Shown piece by piece: positions 1-11,849 of a DNA stretch of 64,000 nt (positions are counted from its first letter, which is position 1; every line of letters begins with the position of its first letter). A program made the position numbers and the translations under genes. Under the pieces are notes generated by a model. That model did not search any database. It saw nothing but the letters and a program-made list of their open reading frames with translations, and was not told where the DNA came from. The DNA is from Puccinellia tenuiflora (lineage: Eukaryota; Streptophyta; Magnoliopsida; Poales; Poaceae). Location: positions 1 through 64,000 of the forward strand of contig QRDG01001350.1 in NCBI GenBank assembly GCA_012064385.1, in the 5' to 3' direction.

Positions 1-454
1 CTCATACCGACGTGGCCCAACCGGCGATGCCAAAGCCAACCCACGTCGGATTTAGCCATTAGACTTGTGGCAATATGTGTAGTTTCTTCGAGAAATCCAC
101 TACATACATACGGTTTTCCACAAATCCAACAAGGCTACTTTAAGAGAAATTGTGTGAAGAATGAGCACATGATACCGTCCAAAGACAACAGTAAAGTTGC
201 ACTCGCAAAGTTGCAAAACGGAAGTAAATTTATAACAAGGGACTCAAACAAGGAGAACTTTCTCAATGGACGTGTCCGGAGAAATGACTACCTTGCCGTG
301 CCCCAATACCTTGAGTTCGGAAACCATCACCAATAGTGACATGAGATATCTTGAGAAGTTGATGCTTTAAATCTTTTAACACTTCTTTGCTTCCGGTCAT
401 ATGTGCGGAACAACCGCTATCAATAAGCCATGATGATCCTCCGGAAGCACACAC
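1..454 (-). pseudogene. Copia protease / GAG-pre-integrase start, partial
   Basis: At 454-380 the minus strand encodes WLIDSGCSAHMTG, the aspartic protease active-site segment (DSG) typical of Copia pol. After a frameshift, about 300-180 reads like the GAG-pre-integrase segment that precedes integrase (GKVVISPDTSIEKVLLV). It contains a stop where a Copia protein would continue into the LLSV...QLC motif. The frame is broken relative to gag (465-845), and integrase, RT and RNase H lie beyond the window edge. This fragment identifies the element as Copia (protease before integrase), but the copy is dead. Confidence 0.8.
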
Positions 455-464
455 CTACAATGAA

Positions 465-2921
465 TCAATTTCTTGATTTAGGTCCCCATGTTTTGATGGG
501 TCCTCTTTTGTTAGTCACAAGGGTCTTGGGAACCCAAATAGTAGAACTATAATCACTACCATATGAAGTGCCGACATATTTTGCATAGACATGTCTATTA
601 CTAGATTTCAAAAGCACATAAGATGGATTATATTTTCCCGCAAAATTGTTGTGGGAAGATGTTTTCTTAGAAGCAATGCTCTTAGCAAGGATATCGAATT
701 CATCTTCATCATTAGCCAGCTCCCCCTCCTTCACAAAAACAATAGCATTAGTGGAGGGAGTTGGTTTCCTCTTCTCATTGGTCCTCTTGGATGTGACTCC
801 AAATCCAAGTCCTTCCTTGCCCACAACTCTCCTTTGATTACTCAAAGATTATTGAGGTTCTTTTCTCCTTGGATGCAAGACACAAGTCCTTTCTCAAGTT
901 GAGCCTTCAACCTATTGTTCTCCAATATGAGAGATGCTTTGACACACAAGGGGTTAGTGGTACAAACATTTTCATTCACATCCTTATTTTGAGAGTTGTC
1001 ATGTGACTCCTTAAGAGTCTTGATCTCTCTTGAGAGTGCCATGTGAGCTTCTCAAGATGCTCAAAATCCTTAAGTAGTTCATTGTGACCATTCATAATGT
1101 TATCATTTTCATCCATAAATTCCTTAAGCTTACATAGTGCATGATCACGGTCACCCATCATTTTAGATAGATCTAAAGTGAAGACTTCCTCAATAGAATC
1201 TTTAAGGCATAGTGCATTATCTAGGGCTTACTCAAGCTCCGCTATCCTATTAGCATCATCACGAGCGAAACCCTCCAGTTCACATATTCTTTCTTCATGT
1301 TCTTCTATTAGACCATATGCATTACCAAGTTGAGTCATGAAGGCATCAAATGCAATTTTATTTTCACTTTCAAGTGATCTCATGACTTTTGAAAGATTAT
1401 TAGCATTCTCATCATCAAGTTCCTCAACACAATTTAACAATGATGGAGTAGAGGAAATTGAGGGTTTTCGTGAGTGGGTTACCTTTGGAGATGTACCCTT
1501 GGCCATAAGACACTTGTGTTTGGTAGGACTTTGCTTGTCATTAGGAGTTGAAAAGAGTGAATCCAATGAAGAAGGAATAACCCCAATTGCCATTGCCGCC
1601 ATGCCGACTTGTTCTTCATCATCTTCACTTTCTTCACCTCCGGACAAATATTCTTATTCATTTGTCACCATTGCCCTTTTAGATACCTTCTTCATGAAAT
1701 TCTTGTTTTTAGGAACAAAGTTGGTTTTCTTGACAAGCTTTCCTCCATTCTCAATTCTACTCTTGTAGGGACAATCCGCAACGAAGTGCTCACTATCTCC
1801 ACAATTGAAACAAGTTCTTGCTTTCTTTGTACTTGAGCCTTCTCTTCCCTTGTTCTTCGTTGCATTTGATCTAAAGTCCCCCTTCTTCCACCAATTGTGG
1901 TTGGCAAGCGCTAGGCACTCATTGTGTGACACCCTCTTTTCCTTCTCGGATGGCACATAGGTGGATCCACCTTCATCACTTGATTCTTCCTCATCATAAG
2001 ACGTTGCCTTCAAGGAAAGAGATACTTTCTTTATTCCATTCACACGAGCTAGAACATCTTCCGAGGATTTCTTCATCATATTCATGGTGACAAAAGTACC
2101 CAAAACATCATTGGGAGTTAGTTCCATGTAGTCCGCTCTGGCTTGAACATTCATTACCATGTTCTCATTGTATGGAATCAAGGTTTGAAGAAATTTTCCC
2201 TTGAACCAATCATCATCGCAATCCTTGAATCCGACATCCTTCATGTCCACAACAAGAGCCTTGAGTCTTCGATATACATCTTCCGGAACTTCTCCATCCT
2301 TCATGATGAAGTGGTCAACTTGCCGTTGGAGAAGTGTTTCTTTGAGCGTTGCATGCTCACATTCCCATCATACATGGCGAGTAGATACTCCCAAGCTTCC
2401 TTGGCGTTTGGGAGAGATCGGATGTGCTCAACACCTTCATTGACCATTGCCTTCTCGAGCATGTGCATAGCATGTGCATTGAGTTGTTCATCAATGATCT
2501 CACTTGAGGTCAAATTGTTGATATCCTTAGGATAGTATCCCCTCTCAATGATTCTCCATATTTGCATTGAGGAGCTACACACATAAGATTTCATAGAAGC
2601 TTTCCAATTAGTAAAACGGGCCCTATCTACTAAAGGTGGGTTACCAAGATTGTTCACATGTGGATGTTGAACATTAAGAGCATTGTTATAGATATGTCCA
2701 AACTGATTTGGGTTTTCATTTCTAGATGAGTGTTCGTCACTTTCTTTTGAAGGAGTTATGGGATTACCATGTTCATCTAGAGAGGGACTTTCATTTGCAT
2801 TGCTAGATGTAGAGGCAAGTTTCATTATTAGTTCCTCTAACCTATCCAACCTCTTATCGGTTCTTTCCCCCACGGACTCGACTTGCTTTTGAAGCAATTC
2901 CATGGGAGTGGGATCCCCCAT
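465..2921 (-). pseudogene. Copia gag (UBN2-type) with CCHC zinc knuckle, multiply broken
   Basis: Gag binds and packages element RNA. Translation starts at 2921 with a short N-terminal coiled region, then a UBN2-type capsid core. A frameshift near 2352-2356 moves the frame (the 3' part is open from about 2350 to 1657). That part carries the zinc knuckle CFNCGDSEHFVADC at about 1782-1823. An in-frame TAA at 1654-1656 and another stop near 1228 interrupt the same frame, and the coiled-coil segment that follows is shifted again near 1045. The stretch 465-845 matches the segment between zinc knuckle and protease seen in the other Copia element of this window (residues ending KYVGTS and TIWVPKTLVTN). 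No intact product is possible. Confidence 0.85.
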
Positions 2922-2961
2922 CCTCCTCTTTAGGCGGTGAAGCCTTTAATAAAGAGACGAG

Positions 2962-2974
2962 GCTCTGATACCAA
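2962..2974 (-). other. Primer-binding site (initiator tRNA-Met type)
   Basis: The minus strand reads TGGTATCAGAGCC two bases inside the LTR end. This is the classic Copia primer-binding site complementary to initiator tRNA-Met. Confidence 0.9.
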
Positions 2975-2976
2975 TT

Positions 2977-4368
2977 GAAAGGATCGATGAGGTTAACTAG
3001 AGGGGGGGGGGGGGTGAATAGGTTAACTACAAATTTTAATTCTTTTTCGTTTTAAATAGATATTGCTCAAATATAAGTTGTCTAGAATATGCAACTAGGT
3101 GAACAACCTTATATGATGAGCAAAAGATCACTAGCACAAGATATAGATATAGTAAGCTAGTGCTAACAAGTAAAGGTAAGTGCAAAGATAAACAACAAGA
3201 TGACACGAAGATTTATCCCGAAGTTCACTTCCCAATGGAAGCTAATCTCCGTTGGAGCGGCGCGGTGTTCACCAAAGTGAAACACCGAGTAGCCTTGATA
3301 TGGCACACCGTATCTCCGTTGTGACTTACCACCGATGTGGCGAGGCACTTGTCACTATGTTGCCGTTGAGGTTGACAACTAGAACCTTTACAAGGATGAA
3401 GCACACTCCACAAGTTGGAGGGTCTTCACCAAATGCACCGAGCCGCCAAGACTCGATGCCCAAGGCCGGGGCACGCACCACAACTTAATTGGTGGCTCCC
3501 GGCAAAGTCTTCGTAGCTCCCAAAGCTCCGAAGGACCACAACCTCTTAGGGTTCCAATGAACACCAAGAGTAGCAAGCCCCCTCTCACAAATCAAGGGGG
3601 AAATCTAATTGGTTTGGTTGAAGTGTAGATCTAGGTCTCCTCTCTCAATCTCCAAAGGACTAAGTGATTGAGTGGCTAGAGAGGGAGATCTATCGATTTG
3701 AAGCTTTCAAACAATGGTGGTGTTCTTCTTTTGGTCGTGGTAGTTGTCCCGAGGTAGATGAAGGGGTATAAGTACCCCTTCACGAAAACTAGCCGTTTGG
3801 AAGGGCACACGCATGAACAAACTGGGCCACCGGCCTGTAGCCCGGCCTGGGCCGGCCTGTAGGCCGGCCACCATCCAGAAGCTTCCGGCCTGGAGATCGG
3901 CCCTGGCCGGCCAGGGGGCCGGCCACAGATCAGCAGACAGGAACAGGCAGGACCGCCGGCCTGGAGCCCGGCATGGGCCGGTCTGGGGGTCGGACCCCAC
4001 CAGAGGCCTCCGGCCTAGAGCCCGGCATGGGCCGGTCTGGGGGCCGGACCCCCACCAGAGGCCTCCGGCCTGGAGCCCGGCCTAGACCGGTCTGGGGGCC
4101 GGACCCCCACCAGACGCCGCCGGCCTGGAGCCCGGCCTGGGCCGGTCTGGGGGCCGGACCCCCACCAGACGCCGCCGGCCTGGAGCCCGGCCTAGGCCGG
4201 TCTGGGGGCCGGCCAGCCTTCTGAAACACCCCGTCTTTCCTGTTGTATTTCCGACAATACGGCATTTCTCCCTTTTTGTATATTTCCTGTTGATACTAGA
4301 GATTATGTTAAATACTTCCAAGTGTTGTAATAAACGTCAAAACAAGATTATCGGACAATGTCCTTTCA
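2977..4368 (-). repeat. 5' LTR of the minus-strand Copia element
   Basis: About 1392 bp bounded by TGAAAGGA...TCCTTTCA on the minus strand, next to the primer-binding site. It holds a G run of about 13 at roughly 3002-3014, a GC-rich GGCCGG tandem array at 3825-4220, and a block at about 3205-3415 that also occurs, in the opposite orientation, in both LTRs of the Copia element at 23404-46254 (37140-37345 and 45774-45980). The predicted proteins of this stretch are Pro/Arg/Gly-rich products of the array and are not genes. Confidence 0.85.
3825..4220 (+). repeat. GC-rich 54-55 bp tandem array in the Copia LTR
   Basis: The phrase CCGGTCTGGGGG recurs at about 3978, 4032, 4087, 4142 and 4197, giving a period of 54-55 bp over about 4.5 units, preceded by looser GGCCGG-rich sequence. 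The array is very rich in GGCC/CCGG palindromes. Long open frames on both strands here are by-products of the repeat. Confidence 0.85.
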
Positions 4369-6791
4369 GTTTCTGTACGCGCCCTAGAACGTATTGAGGC
4401 TCTATCGGATCATGCTCCGATAATTTTGACCTCTAGTCTTCCGAAACCAAATGGTAAAACCACAATTCAAATTTGAATTGGGATGGTTGACCCGTGACGG
4501 GTTTGCGGAGATGGTCAAACGTATTTGGAGTCAACAGGTTGAGATGCTTCTCCGATACAAAGGTGGAATAATAAGTTGCGGAATTTACGCACACACCTTA
4601 GGGGTTGGGCGCGCCATACAACCGGTCTGCTTAAAAAAGAAAAATCTCGCCTTGCCGCCATTATTGATGAACTCGAAGAGATCGCGGAATGTTAGCCGCT
4701 AACAACGCAAGAGATTGAACTCAAGAATCAATCGAATGCGTCGTTAGCGAAACTGCTACGCGAAGAGGAAATCAAATGGTATCAACGGTCTAAGGCTAAG
4801 TTCATTCTTCAAGGTGATTCGAATACAAGGTACTTCCATAATGTAGCCAACGGCAGGCATAGGAAGAAGCTTATTTATTCACTTCATCAGGAGGACGGCT
4901 TAGTGGAAGGACAAGAAGAGCTAAAGAGGTATATAACTAAATATTACAAAGGTTTATTCGGGGCGCCAGAGGAGGGCAACCTTTCTCTTGACGAATCTCG
5001 GATAGATGACATACCTCAAGTTTCGGATGATGAGAATGCTTTTCTTACCCACACCTTTTACTGAAGAAGAGGTGAGAAAAGCAGTCTTTCAGATGGAACA
5101 TAACAAGGCTCCAGGCCCAGATGGATTCCCAGCTGAGTTTTATCAAAACTTCTGGGATATCATCAAACCTGACCTGCTTGCTATGTTTAATGCTTTGCAT
5201 GACGGGCAGCTTGAGCTTTTTCGCCTAAACTTTGGTGAAATAATTTTGTTGCCAAAAATTAAGGATGCGGAAAGGATCCAGCAGTATAGACCTATCTGTC
5301 TCCTTAATGTCAGCTTTAAAATTTTCACTAAAGTGGCAACCATTCGATTGAACACGGTCGCGGATCATGTCGTGAGACCTACACAAACTGCGTTTATGCA
5401 AGGGAGGAATATCCTCGATGGTGTAGTCATATTACATGAGACGGTTCATGAGATGCATCGAAAGAAATTGAATGGGGTGATATTTAAAATTGACTTCGAA
5501 AAGGCCTACGACAAGGTCAATTGGGAGTTTCTCCAACAGACTTTGCGCATGAAAGGTTTTTCGGAGGAATGGTGTACCTGGGTCCGCAACTTTGTTACTG
5601 GAGGTAGTGTGGCCATTCGAGTGAATGATGCTACTGGTCATTACTTCCAAACAAAGAAGGGTCTAAGGCAAGGTGACCCGCTTTCGCCGATACTATTTAA
5701 CATAGTAGCGGATATGTTAGCGGTCATGATTGAACGGGCAAAATTGGACGGACAGATTGAAGGAGTCGTACCACACTTGGTCGATGGTGGCTTATCTATT
5801 CTCCAATATGCAGACGACACAATTCTTTTTATGGAACACGACCTGGATAAAGCTTTGAACATGAAGTTGATACTTTCAGCGTTCGAGCAATTATCAGGAT
5901 TAAAAATTAATTTCCATAAGAGTGAATTGTTTTGTTTCGGCGAAGCCCAGGATTTTGCGATTCAATATGCTGAATTGTTTGGCTGTGAACAAGGTCAGTT
6001 TCCAATTAGGTATCTGGGTATACCTATTCATTATAGGAGATTGACTAATGCTGAATGGAAGCATGTTGAGGAGCGCTTCGAAGCAAGATTGGCCAGTTGG
6101 AGAGGCAAATTGCTATCCTTAGGAGGGAGATTGGTACTCATAAATTCAGTACTTAGTAATATGGTGCTGTATATGATATCATTTTTCAGTTGCCGAAAGG
6201 AGTATTGAAGAAAATAGATTATTTTCGTTCAAGATTCTTTTGGCAAGGGGATAGCGAGAAAAAGAAATATAGATTGGCACGGTGGGACGTGGTTTGCCGA
6301 CCTAAAGATCAAGGTGGACTTGGCATCCATGATCTACAGGTCAAGAATTCAGCGCTTCTAGGGAAATGGCTTTATAAGCTTCTCTCGGAAGAAGGGACTT
6401 GGCAAACACTTCTGCGACGCAAATACGTCGGTTCCAAAGCATTGTCACAAGTGGTATGGAAGCCAGGTGATTCGCACTTTTGGGCCGGCCTCATGACAAC
6501 GAAGAAATTTTTCTTCCGCTTTGGTAAATTCGCTATTCGTGATGGGTCGGAGATTAGATTCTGGGAGGACCAATGGCTTGGTAATGCCCCTTTAAAGGAT
6601 CAATATCTAGCTCTATACAATATTGTTCGTCATAAGAGTGAGACGCTAGCTGAGACTATGCGGACTTCTCCTCCAAATGTGACGTTCAGGAGAGATTTAA
6701 CCGGGCCCAGACTTGCAGCATGGGACGCTCTTTTAGAGCGATTAACCATGATTCATCTATCAGCGGGGTCGGATATTTTTCGATGGAATCT
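4369..6791 (+). pseudogene. LINE ORF2, endonuclease C-terminus and reverse transcriptase (5' part)
   Basis: This is ORF2 of a plant L1-type LINE. The first 100 bases encode the end of the AP-type endonuclease (SDHAPI motif); the rest of that domain was cut off by the Copia insertion. About 4760-4870 encodes the linker KWYQRSKAKFILQGDSNTRYFH. Reverse transcriptase follows at 5006-6208: KAPGPDGFPAEFY, the catalytic Asp of FKIDFEKAYDKVNW, RQGDPLSPILF, and the YADD box at about 5809-5820. The 3' part (6190-6791) covers the RT thumb and the start of zf-RVT. I see single-base frameshifts near 5035 and near 6185, so the copy is inactive. The frame resumes at 15276 after the nested Gypsy element. Confidence 0.92.
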
Positions 6792-8375
6792 TGATAGCGC
6801 GAGAGGTGTTAATCAATCATGCTTCGTTGGGCACCCCAAGAGGAAGGTTTGAGGAGCACAGCAGCAAGTTTTCCCTCAGTTAGAAACCAAGGTTATCGAA
6901 CCAGTAGGAGTGAGAAATGCTTCAGAAGGTTGTCCACAACTGCAATGGCGCTAGAAAAAGAGTTGTTGCAGGGGAGATAGTGGAACCTGCAGAACACAAT
7001 CAAACTACTTTGCCCCAACGAAGCAGTGAGGTTGTCAATCTCACCGGCCTTGCTGAATACAAAGGATTAAATGTATGTGTGGAAGGAAGCTTGTTTGCAG
7101 TAAATGAAAGCAGTAGAGCAGTTGATTTAATTGCAGATGTAAAAGAATAGACCGGGGTCCACAGTTCACTAGGGGTGTCTTCTCCATAAATAAAATACTA
7201 CACATGCTGGGTAACAAATTACAGCTGGGCAATTGACAGAATAGAGAATGCATGACAATGCATGAACATTGCATAATACAGAGGATGATGATGTCTATAT
7301 GAGATGCTTTGGGCATTACGACAAAATACATAGATAGCTGTTCCAAGCATACACCTATGCCTAAATAGTCCACCTTTGAGATAACATACCGTAAAATCTC
7401 TCCAGTATTAAGTTGCAAGCAACAGACAATTGCATGAAGAACTGTGCATAAAGTTTACTCCCTAGTAGCAACGGCACTCCCCCGTCCTTATATGTTTCTG
7501 TCACTCAAGCCAAGGCACACAGAGACCGAACCCACTATCTAGCATAAATACTCCCTCTTGGAGATACAAGCAACTACTTGATCAAGGCAATGACAAGTAC
7601 CGGAAAGCATGCAAGATCACAAATAACATAGACATGATAATATCAATAATCAACATCACAAGGTACTTCTCTATTCATCGGATCCCAGCAAACACAACAT
7701 GTAGCATTACAATAAGATGATCTTGATCATGATAGGCAGCTCACAAGATCTAAACATGATAGCACAAGAGGAGAAGACTACCATCTAGCTACTGCATGGA
7801 CCCGTAGTCCAAGGATGAACTACTCACACATCTGTCCGGAGGCGGGCATGGTGGTGTAGAGCCCTCCGGTGATGATTCCCCTCTCCGGCAGGGTGCCGGG
7901 GAGAGCTTCAGAACCCTCCCGAACTAGGGTTGACGACGGCGGCGACGGATGTTTTTCTGGAATTTTGATCGGGTACTTAGGGTTTTCTCGTCGGGGGGAT
8001 TATATAGACGAAAGGGTGGCGTCGGTGGAGGCCCGAGGGGGCCACACCACCTGGTGGCGCGACAGACAGGTGGGCCGCGCCACCCTAGGGTGTGGTCGCC
8101 CTCTGGTGCGTCTTCGGCTCCCCTTTGGACTCCGTGTGCGTGACAAAATTATAAGATCCTGGGTTTTTGTCCCGTCCGATTCCAATAATATTTCCTTAAG
8201 TACTTTTCTGAAACGGAAAAACAGCAGAAAACAGGAACTGGCACTGGGGCATCTTGTTAATATGTTAGTTCCAAAAATGCATAAAAATGCAATAAGATGT
8301 AAACAAAACATGTAGCAAAAGGTATGAAAACAAGCATGGATCATAAGAAATTATAGATACGTCGGAGACGTATCA
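6792..8375 (-). repeat. 3' LTR of the Gypsy element
   Basis: About 1584 bp, from TGATAGCGCGAG to GACGTATCA on the plus strand. Open frames inside it recur in the other LTR only because the two are copies of one sequence. Confidence 0.93.
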
Positions 8376-8389
8376 GCATCCCCAAGCTT
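8376..8389 (-). other. Gypsy polypurine tract
   Basis: The minus strand reads AAGCTTGGGGATGC immediately before the 3' LTR. The same 14-mer occurs again inside the element at 10597-10610. Confidence 0.7.
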
Positions 8390-11249
8390 AGTTCTACTCG
8401 TCCTCGAGTAGGCAGAACGATAACAAATAATTTCTTAGGAGACATGCAAACTCACAATCTAGATCAACATAGTAATGCAAAACACATGATGTGAATAAGC
8501 TGATCCAAAACAATTGTCTATAGTTGACATTAAGCAAACAATGATTAACAAATGCTAGCTAAAAGAAGCTAGAACTTTTCATGAATCAGCGTGTTGAAGA
8601 CTAGGAACCATACATAAGGTTTAGAAAGAAGAATAGTAAATTGTGTCTCCAATGCAAAATGTCAATCAATCTTCAAAGCATCAAATTCAGTTAATAATAG
8701 AAATAGCCAAGCTCAAGTCAAGTGTCCTTAATCCATCCACTTAACTTATCAACTGTTATGTAGTCCACTCAACTAATACAAGCAAGAAGAAGGCTTGGCA
8801 CCATGAGGTTATGGCAAAGAGAATAATAATGGGGGTTTGGAAGGCCAAAAGAAAGGCTCAAACAGTGGAAGAGGTAACCACAAGACAAGAGGAAGTCCCG
8901 TAGTAGACACTGAATGAGGAGTAGTGATTGCCATGCAACGGATGCACATAGAGCTATATGAATGGAAGCTCTCCAATGGAACTACTGGGGGTGCATCCAA
9001 CTTGCTTGCTCATGAAGACCTAGAGCTCACTTGAGGAGGCTCATCGTTGGAATATACAAGCCAAGTTCTATAACGTTTGGTCCCCACATAGTTATACTAA
9101 TGAAGCATGAAAACTCACTACAATTATGTAGGTGCTACTAGCACAAGTGTGGAATAAAAGGATAGTAGTGTTGCCCCCTCTCTCTCTTTTTTTTTTTCTC
9201 TTTTTTGCTTTTTGCTTTTTGAGGCCTTTGTGGCTCTTTTATATTTTTCTCTCATTGGTCTCTTTTGGACTCTTTTGATTGGCCACTTTGGACTCTTTTC
9301 AATATGCTCACAGGTAGAGGCAACACTCTATTTTACAAGATGATCATCACACTTTTTGGTGTACTCAAAACTCAAAGACTAATACATGGTGTATGGTGGA
9401 TATGCAAGACCGAGCGTAGTGTGGAAAAGATGTAACACATGTGGAAAACCACGCATCACACTAACTCAAATGGTCAAGCAATACTATATGGTAATGAAGT
9501 AAAAATGACATAAAGTCATGTAATGTAAATGATGGATATTGCATGGCAATGTATCTCGGAACAGCTATGAAAATGATGTGATAGGTAGATATGGTGGCTG
9601 TTTTGAGGAAGATAGTTGGCTTATGTGTAGGAGAACAAGATGAAGATCTCCCACGGGGTTGGATGTACTTGCGAAGTATGCACCAATCTCAATGTGAAAA
9701 AGGGCAATGCAAAGTACCGAAGAGGCTAGCAAAATATGGAGGTGGAAGTGCCAAAAACCAAAAACTCACATAGCATGTCGTATATTGCAAACAACTAACA
9801 GTATCAAAGTTTTACAAATGGTTAGAGACACCCCGAGAGGGATCATGGCGGCGACACAAGTGCCCCGTTGGCTTCCCCGACCGTTGCAGTAACTATACCA
9901 TTAGAAACTTCTTTTCAACTAAGAGGAAATCACGACACTAAAGCACTATTGACTTAAGTTGTTTTTAGTTCAGAAAAGTACGGCTCCACGCTCTACTAAC
10001 ACATCTTCACTAATCAGCTCTTAACAACATTAACCAACAAATTTTAACCATTAGTTATTTTAATACCTCAAAACAATTGAAGAGGAGCAAGTTATCTACA
10101 CAATGGTCTACAAGACTATGCAGCTTTTCTCTATTTCATACCACTATCACAAGCATAGCATTTTCCAATCTAACACATCAACCAAGCAACTAAAACAACT
10201 CTCTAACAAATAAGAGTGAAACACAAGAGAGCTTAACACAAAGAACTAGCAGCCCTAAACAAGATAACATGCTAAAAGCGAGAGCTTACTAGAAAACAAA
10301 CAGTAGCTAAGAATACTCAACGAATATAAGCGAAGCAAAAGAGTATTCATATGAAAAAGTGGAGCGTGTCTCTCTCCCACACAAGAATGCTAGGATCCAA
10401 ATTATTAAGCAAACTAAAACACACACTCAAAATAAAAACAGACGCTCCAAGCAAAATACATAAAATGTAGTGGAATAAAAATATAGTATCAGTAGAGATG
10501 ACCTGATAGTTTTGCCGATGAAGAAGGGGATGCCTTGGGCATCCCAAAGCTTAGATGCTTGAGTCTTCTTGAATTTGCTGGGGATGACCCACCGGGGCAT
10601 CCCCAAGCTTAGGCTTTTCAGTCTTCTTGATCTCATCATATCGTCCCTTTTGCTTACTTGAAAACTTACACCACATCAAACTCAAATTAATTCTCATTAG
10701 AGGGTTAGTGCATAAACCAAAAATTCACAAGTTCTACTGTGACACAAGCACACCTTAATGCATTATAACATTAGCTACAGCCACTGATGCTCAAAGAATC
10801 AAAAAGATCCAAATAAACATCGCAAAAGAAGCAATGCACAATAAAAGGCAGAATCTGTCAAAATCTGAACAGTCTGTAAAGGCGAATTTTTTCGAGGCAC
10901 TAGAGTTGCTCAAATCGAAAATCACTGAACTAGAAAAAGTTTCATAAATATATGAAGATTCAGCACACAAAATCTCAAAGCATTTCGTCGCTTCTGGAAT
11001 AAATGACGAATTTAACGGTGACAGACAGAAATCTGTTTCCTGTGCAGAAATCCAAATATAGCAAAAACTTTCTAATAGAGACCTTACTTGGCACAACATT
11101 GCAAGAAAATAAAGATACAAAGAAGTTGCTACAGAAGTAAACAAACTTCTTGACTCAAATAAAAGAAAAGATACTGAAAATAAAATGATGGGTTGTCTCC
11201 CATAAGCGCTTTTCTTTAACGCCTTTCAGCTAGGCGCAGAAAGTGAACA
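8376..11249 (-). other. Non-coding internal region of the Gypsy element
   Basis: About 2.9 kb between protease and the 3' LTR where RT and integrase would be expected. I see no RT (xxDD) or integrase motif in either strand. It contains a T-rich stretch at 9186-9260, a second polypurine-tract copy at 10597-10610 and a related one near 10530-10553. This explains the non-autonomous status. Confidence 0.75.
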
Positions 11250-11849
11250 TCAAGTATTTCCAAGAGAAGAAGCGTCAAAACGATAATTTGCTCTAACAAT
11301 AGAGTCAAAAGGTGACTTCATTCTCTTCCTAGGGAAGTGTTCCATACCTTTCTTAAGAGGGAATTGATATCTAATGTTGCCCTCTTTCATATCAATAACA
11401 GCACCAATAGTTCGAAGAAAAGGTCTTCCCAAAATAATAGGACATGAAGCTTTGCACTCAATATCCAAGACAATAAAATCAATGGGAACAAGGTTATTAT
11501 TAACCATAACATGAATATCATCAAGCCTTCCCAAAGGTGTTTTTGTAGAATTATCAGCAAGATGAATGTTCAAACAACAGCTCTCCAATGGTGGCAAGTT
11601 AAGCATATCATAGAATTTCTTAGGCATAATAGAAACACTTGCACCAAGATCACATAAAGCATTACAATCAAAATCATTTACTTTCAGTTTAATGATGGGT
11701 TCCCAACCATCTTCTAATTTCTTAGGGATAGAAGCTTCAAGTTTTAACTTTTCTTCCCTAATTTTCATGAGAGCATTGGTAATATGTTTTGTAAAAGCCA
11801 AGTTTATAGTACTAGCATTAGGACTTCTAGCTAGCTTTTGCAAGAACAT
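11250..11849 (-). CDS. Gypsy retropepsin-like aspartic protease
   Basis: A 199-residue frame begins at an ATG that overlaps the gag stop (TAATG). The active-site segment is CDLGASVSIMPKKFYD, in which the usual D-T/S-G is D-L-G, a variant seen in many plant Gypsy proteases. The distal hydrophobic-Gly motif CPIILGRPFLRTIGAVID follows. Protease would cut the gag precursor during particle maturation. The frame closes with a stop at 11250 and no RT follows, unlike autonomous Gypsy elements where pol continues. Whether the D-L-G variant is active is not known here. Confidence 0.85.
   Translation of the reverse strand: MFLQKLARSPNASTINLAFTKHITNALMKIREEKLKLEASIPKKLEDGWEPIIKLKVNDFDCNALCDLGASVSIMPKKFYDMLNLPPLESCCLNIHLADNSTKTPLGRLDDIHVMVNNNLVPIDFIVLDIECKASCPIILGRPFLRTIGAVIDMKEGNIRYQFPLKKGMEHFPRKRMKSPFDSIVRANYRFDASSLGNT

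Larger units (their letters stand above)
1..4368 (-). mobile_element. Copia LTR retrotransposon, partial, minus strand
   Basis: A Copia-type element runs from right to left and leaves the window at its left edge. Its 5' LTR is 2977-4368, followed by a primer-binding site and then a heavily mutated gag and the start of pol (protease, GAG-pre-integrase). The LTR ends are TGAAAGGA and TCCTTTCA. The right end abuts LINE endonuclease sequence that starts at 4369, so the element inserted into that LINE. The 3' LTR and the rest of pol would lie outside the window, so no target duplication can be checked. Several frameshifts and in-frame stops show that this copy is inactive. Confidence 0.88.

Noticed and set aside
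3707..4321. Long Pro/Arg/Gly-rich open frames on both strands
   Set aside because: They follow the 55-bp GGCCGG array and occur in several frames at once; no family resemblance.
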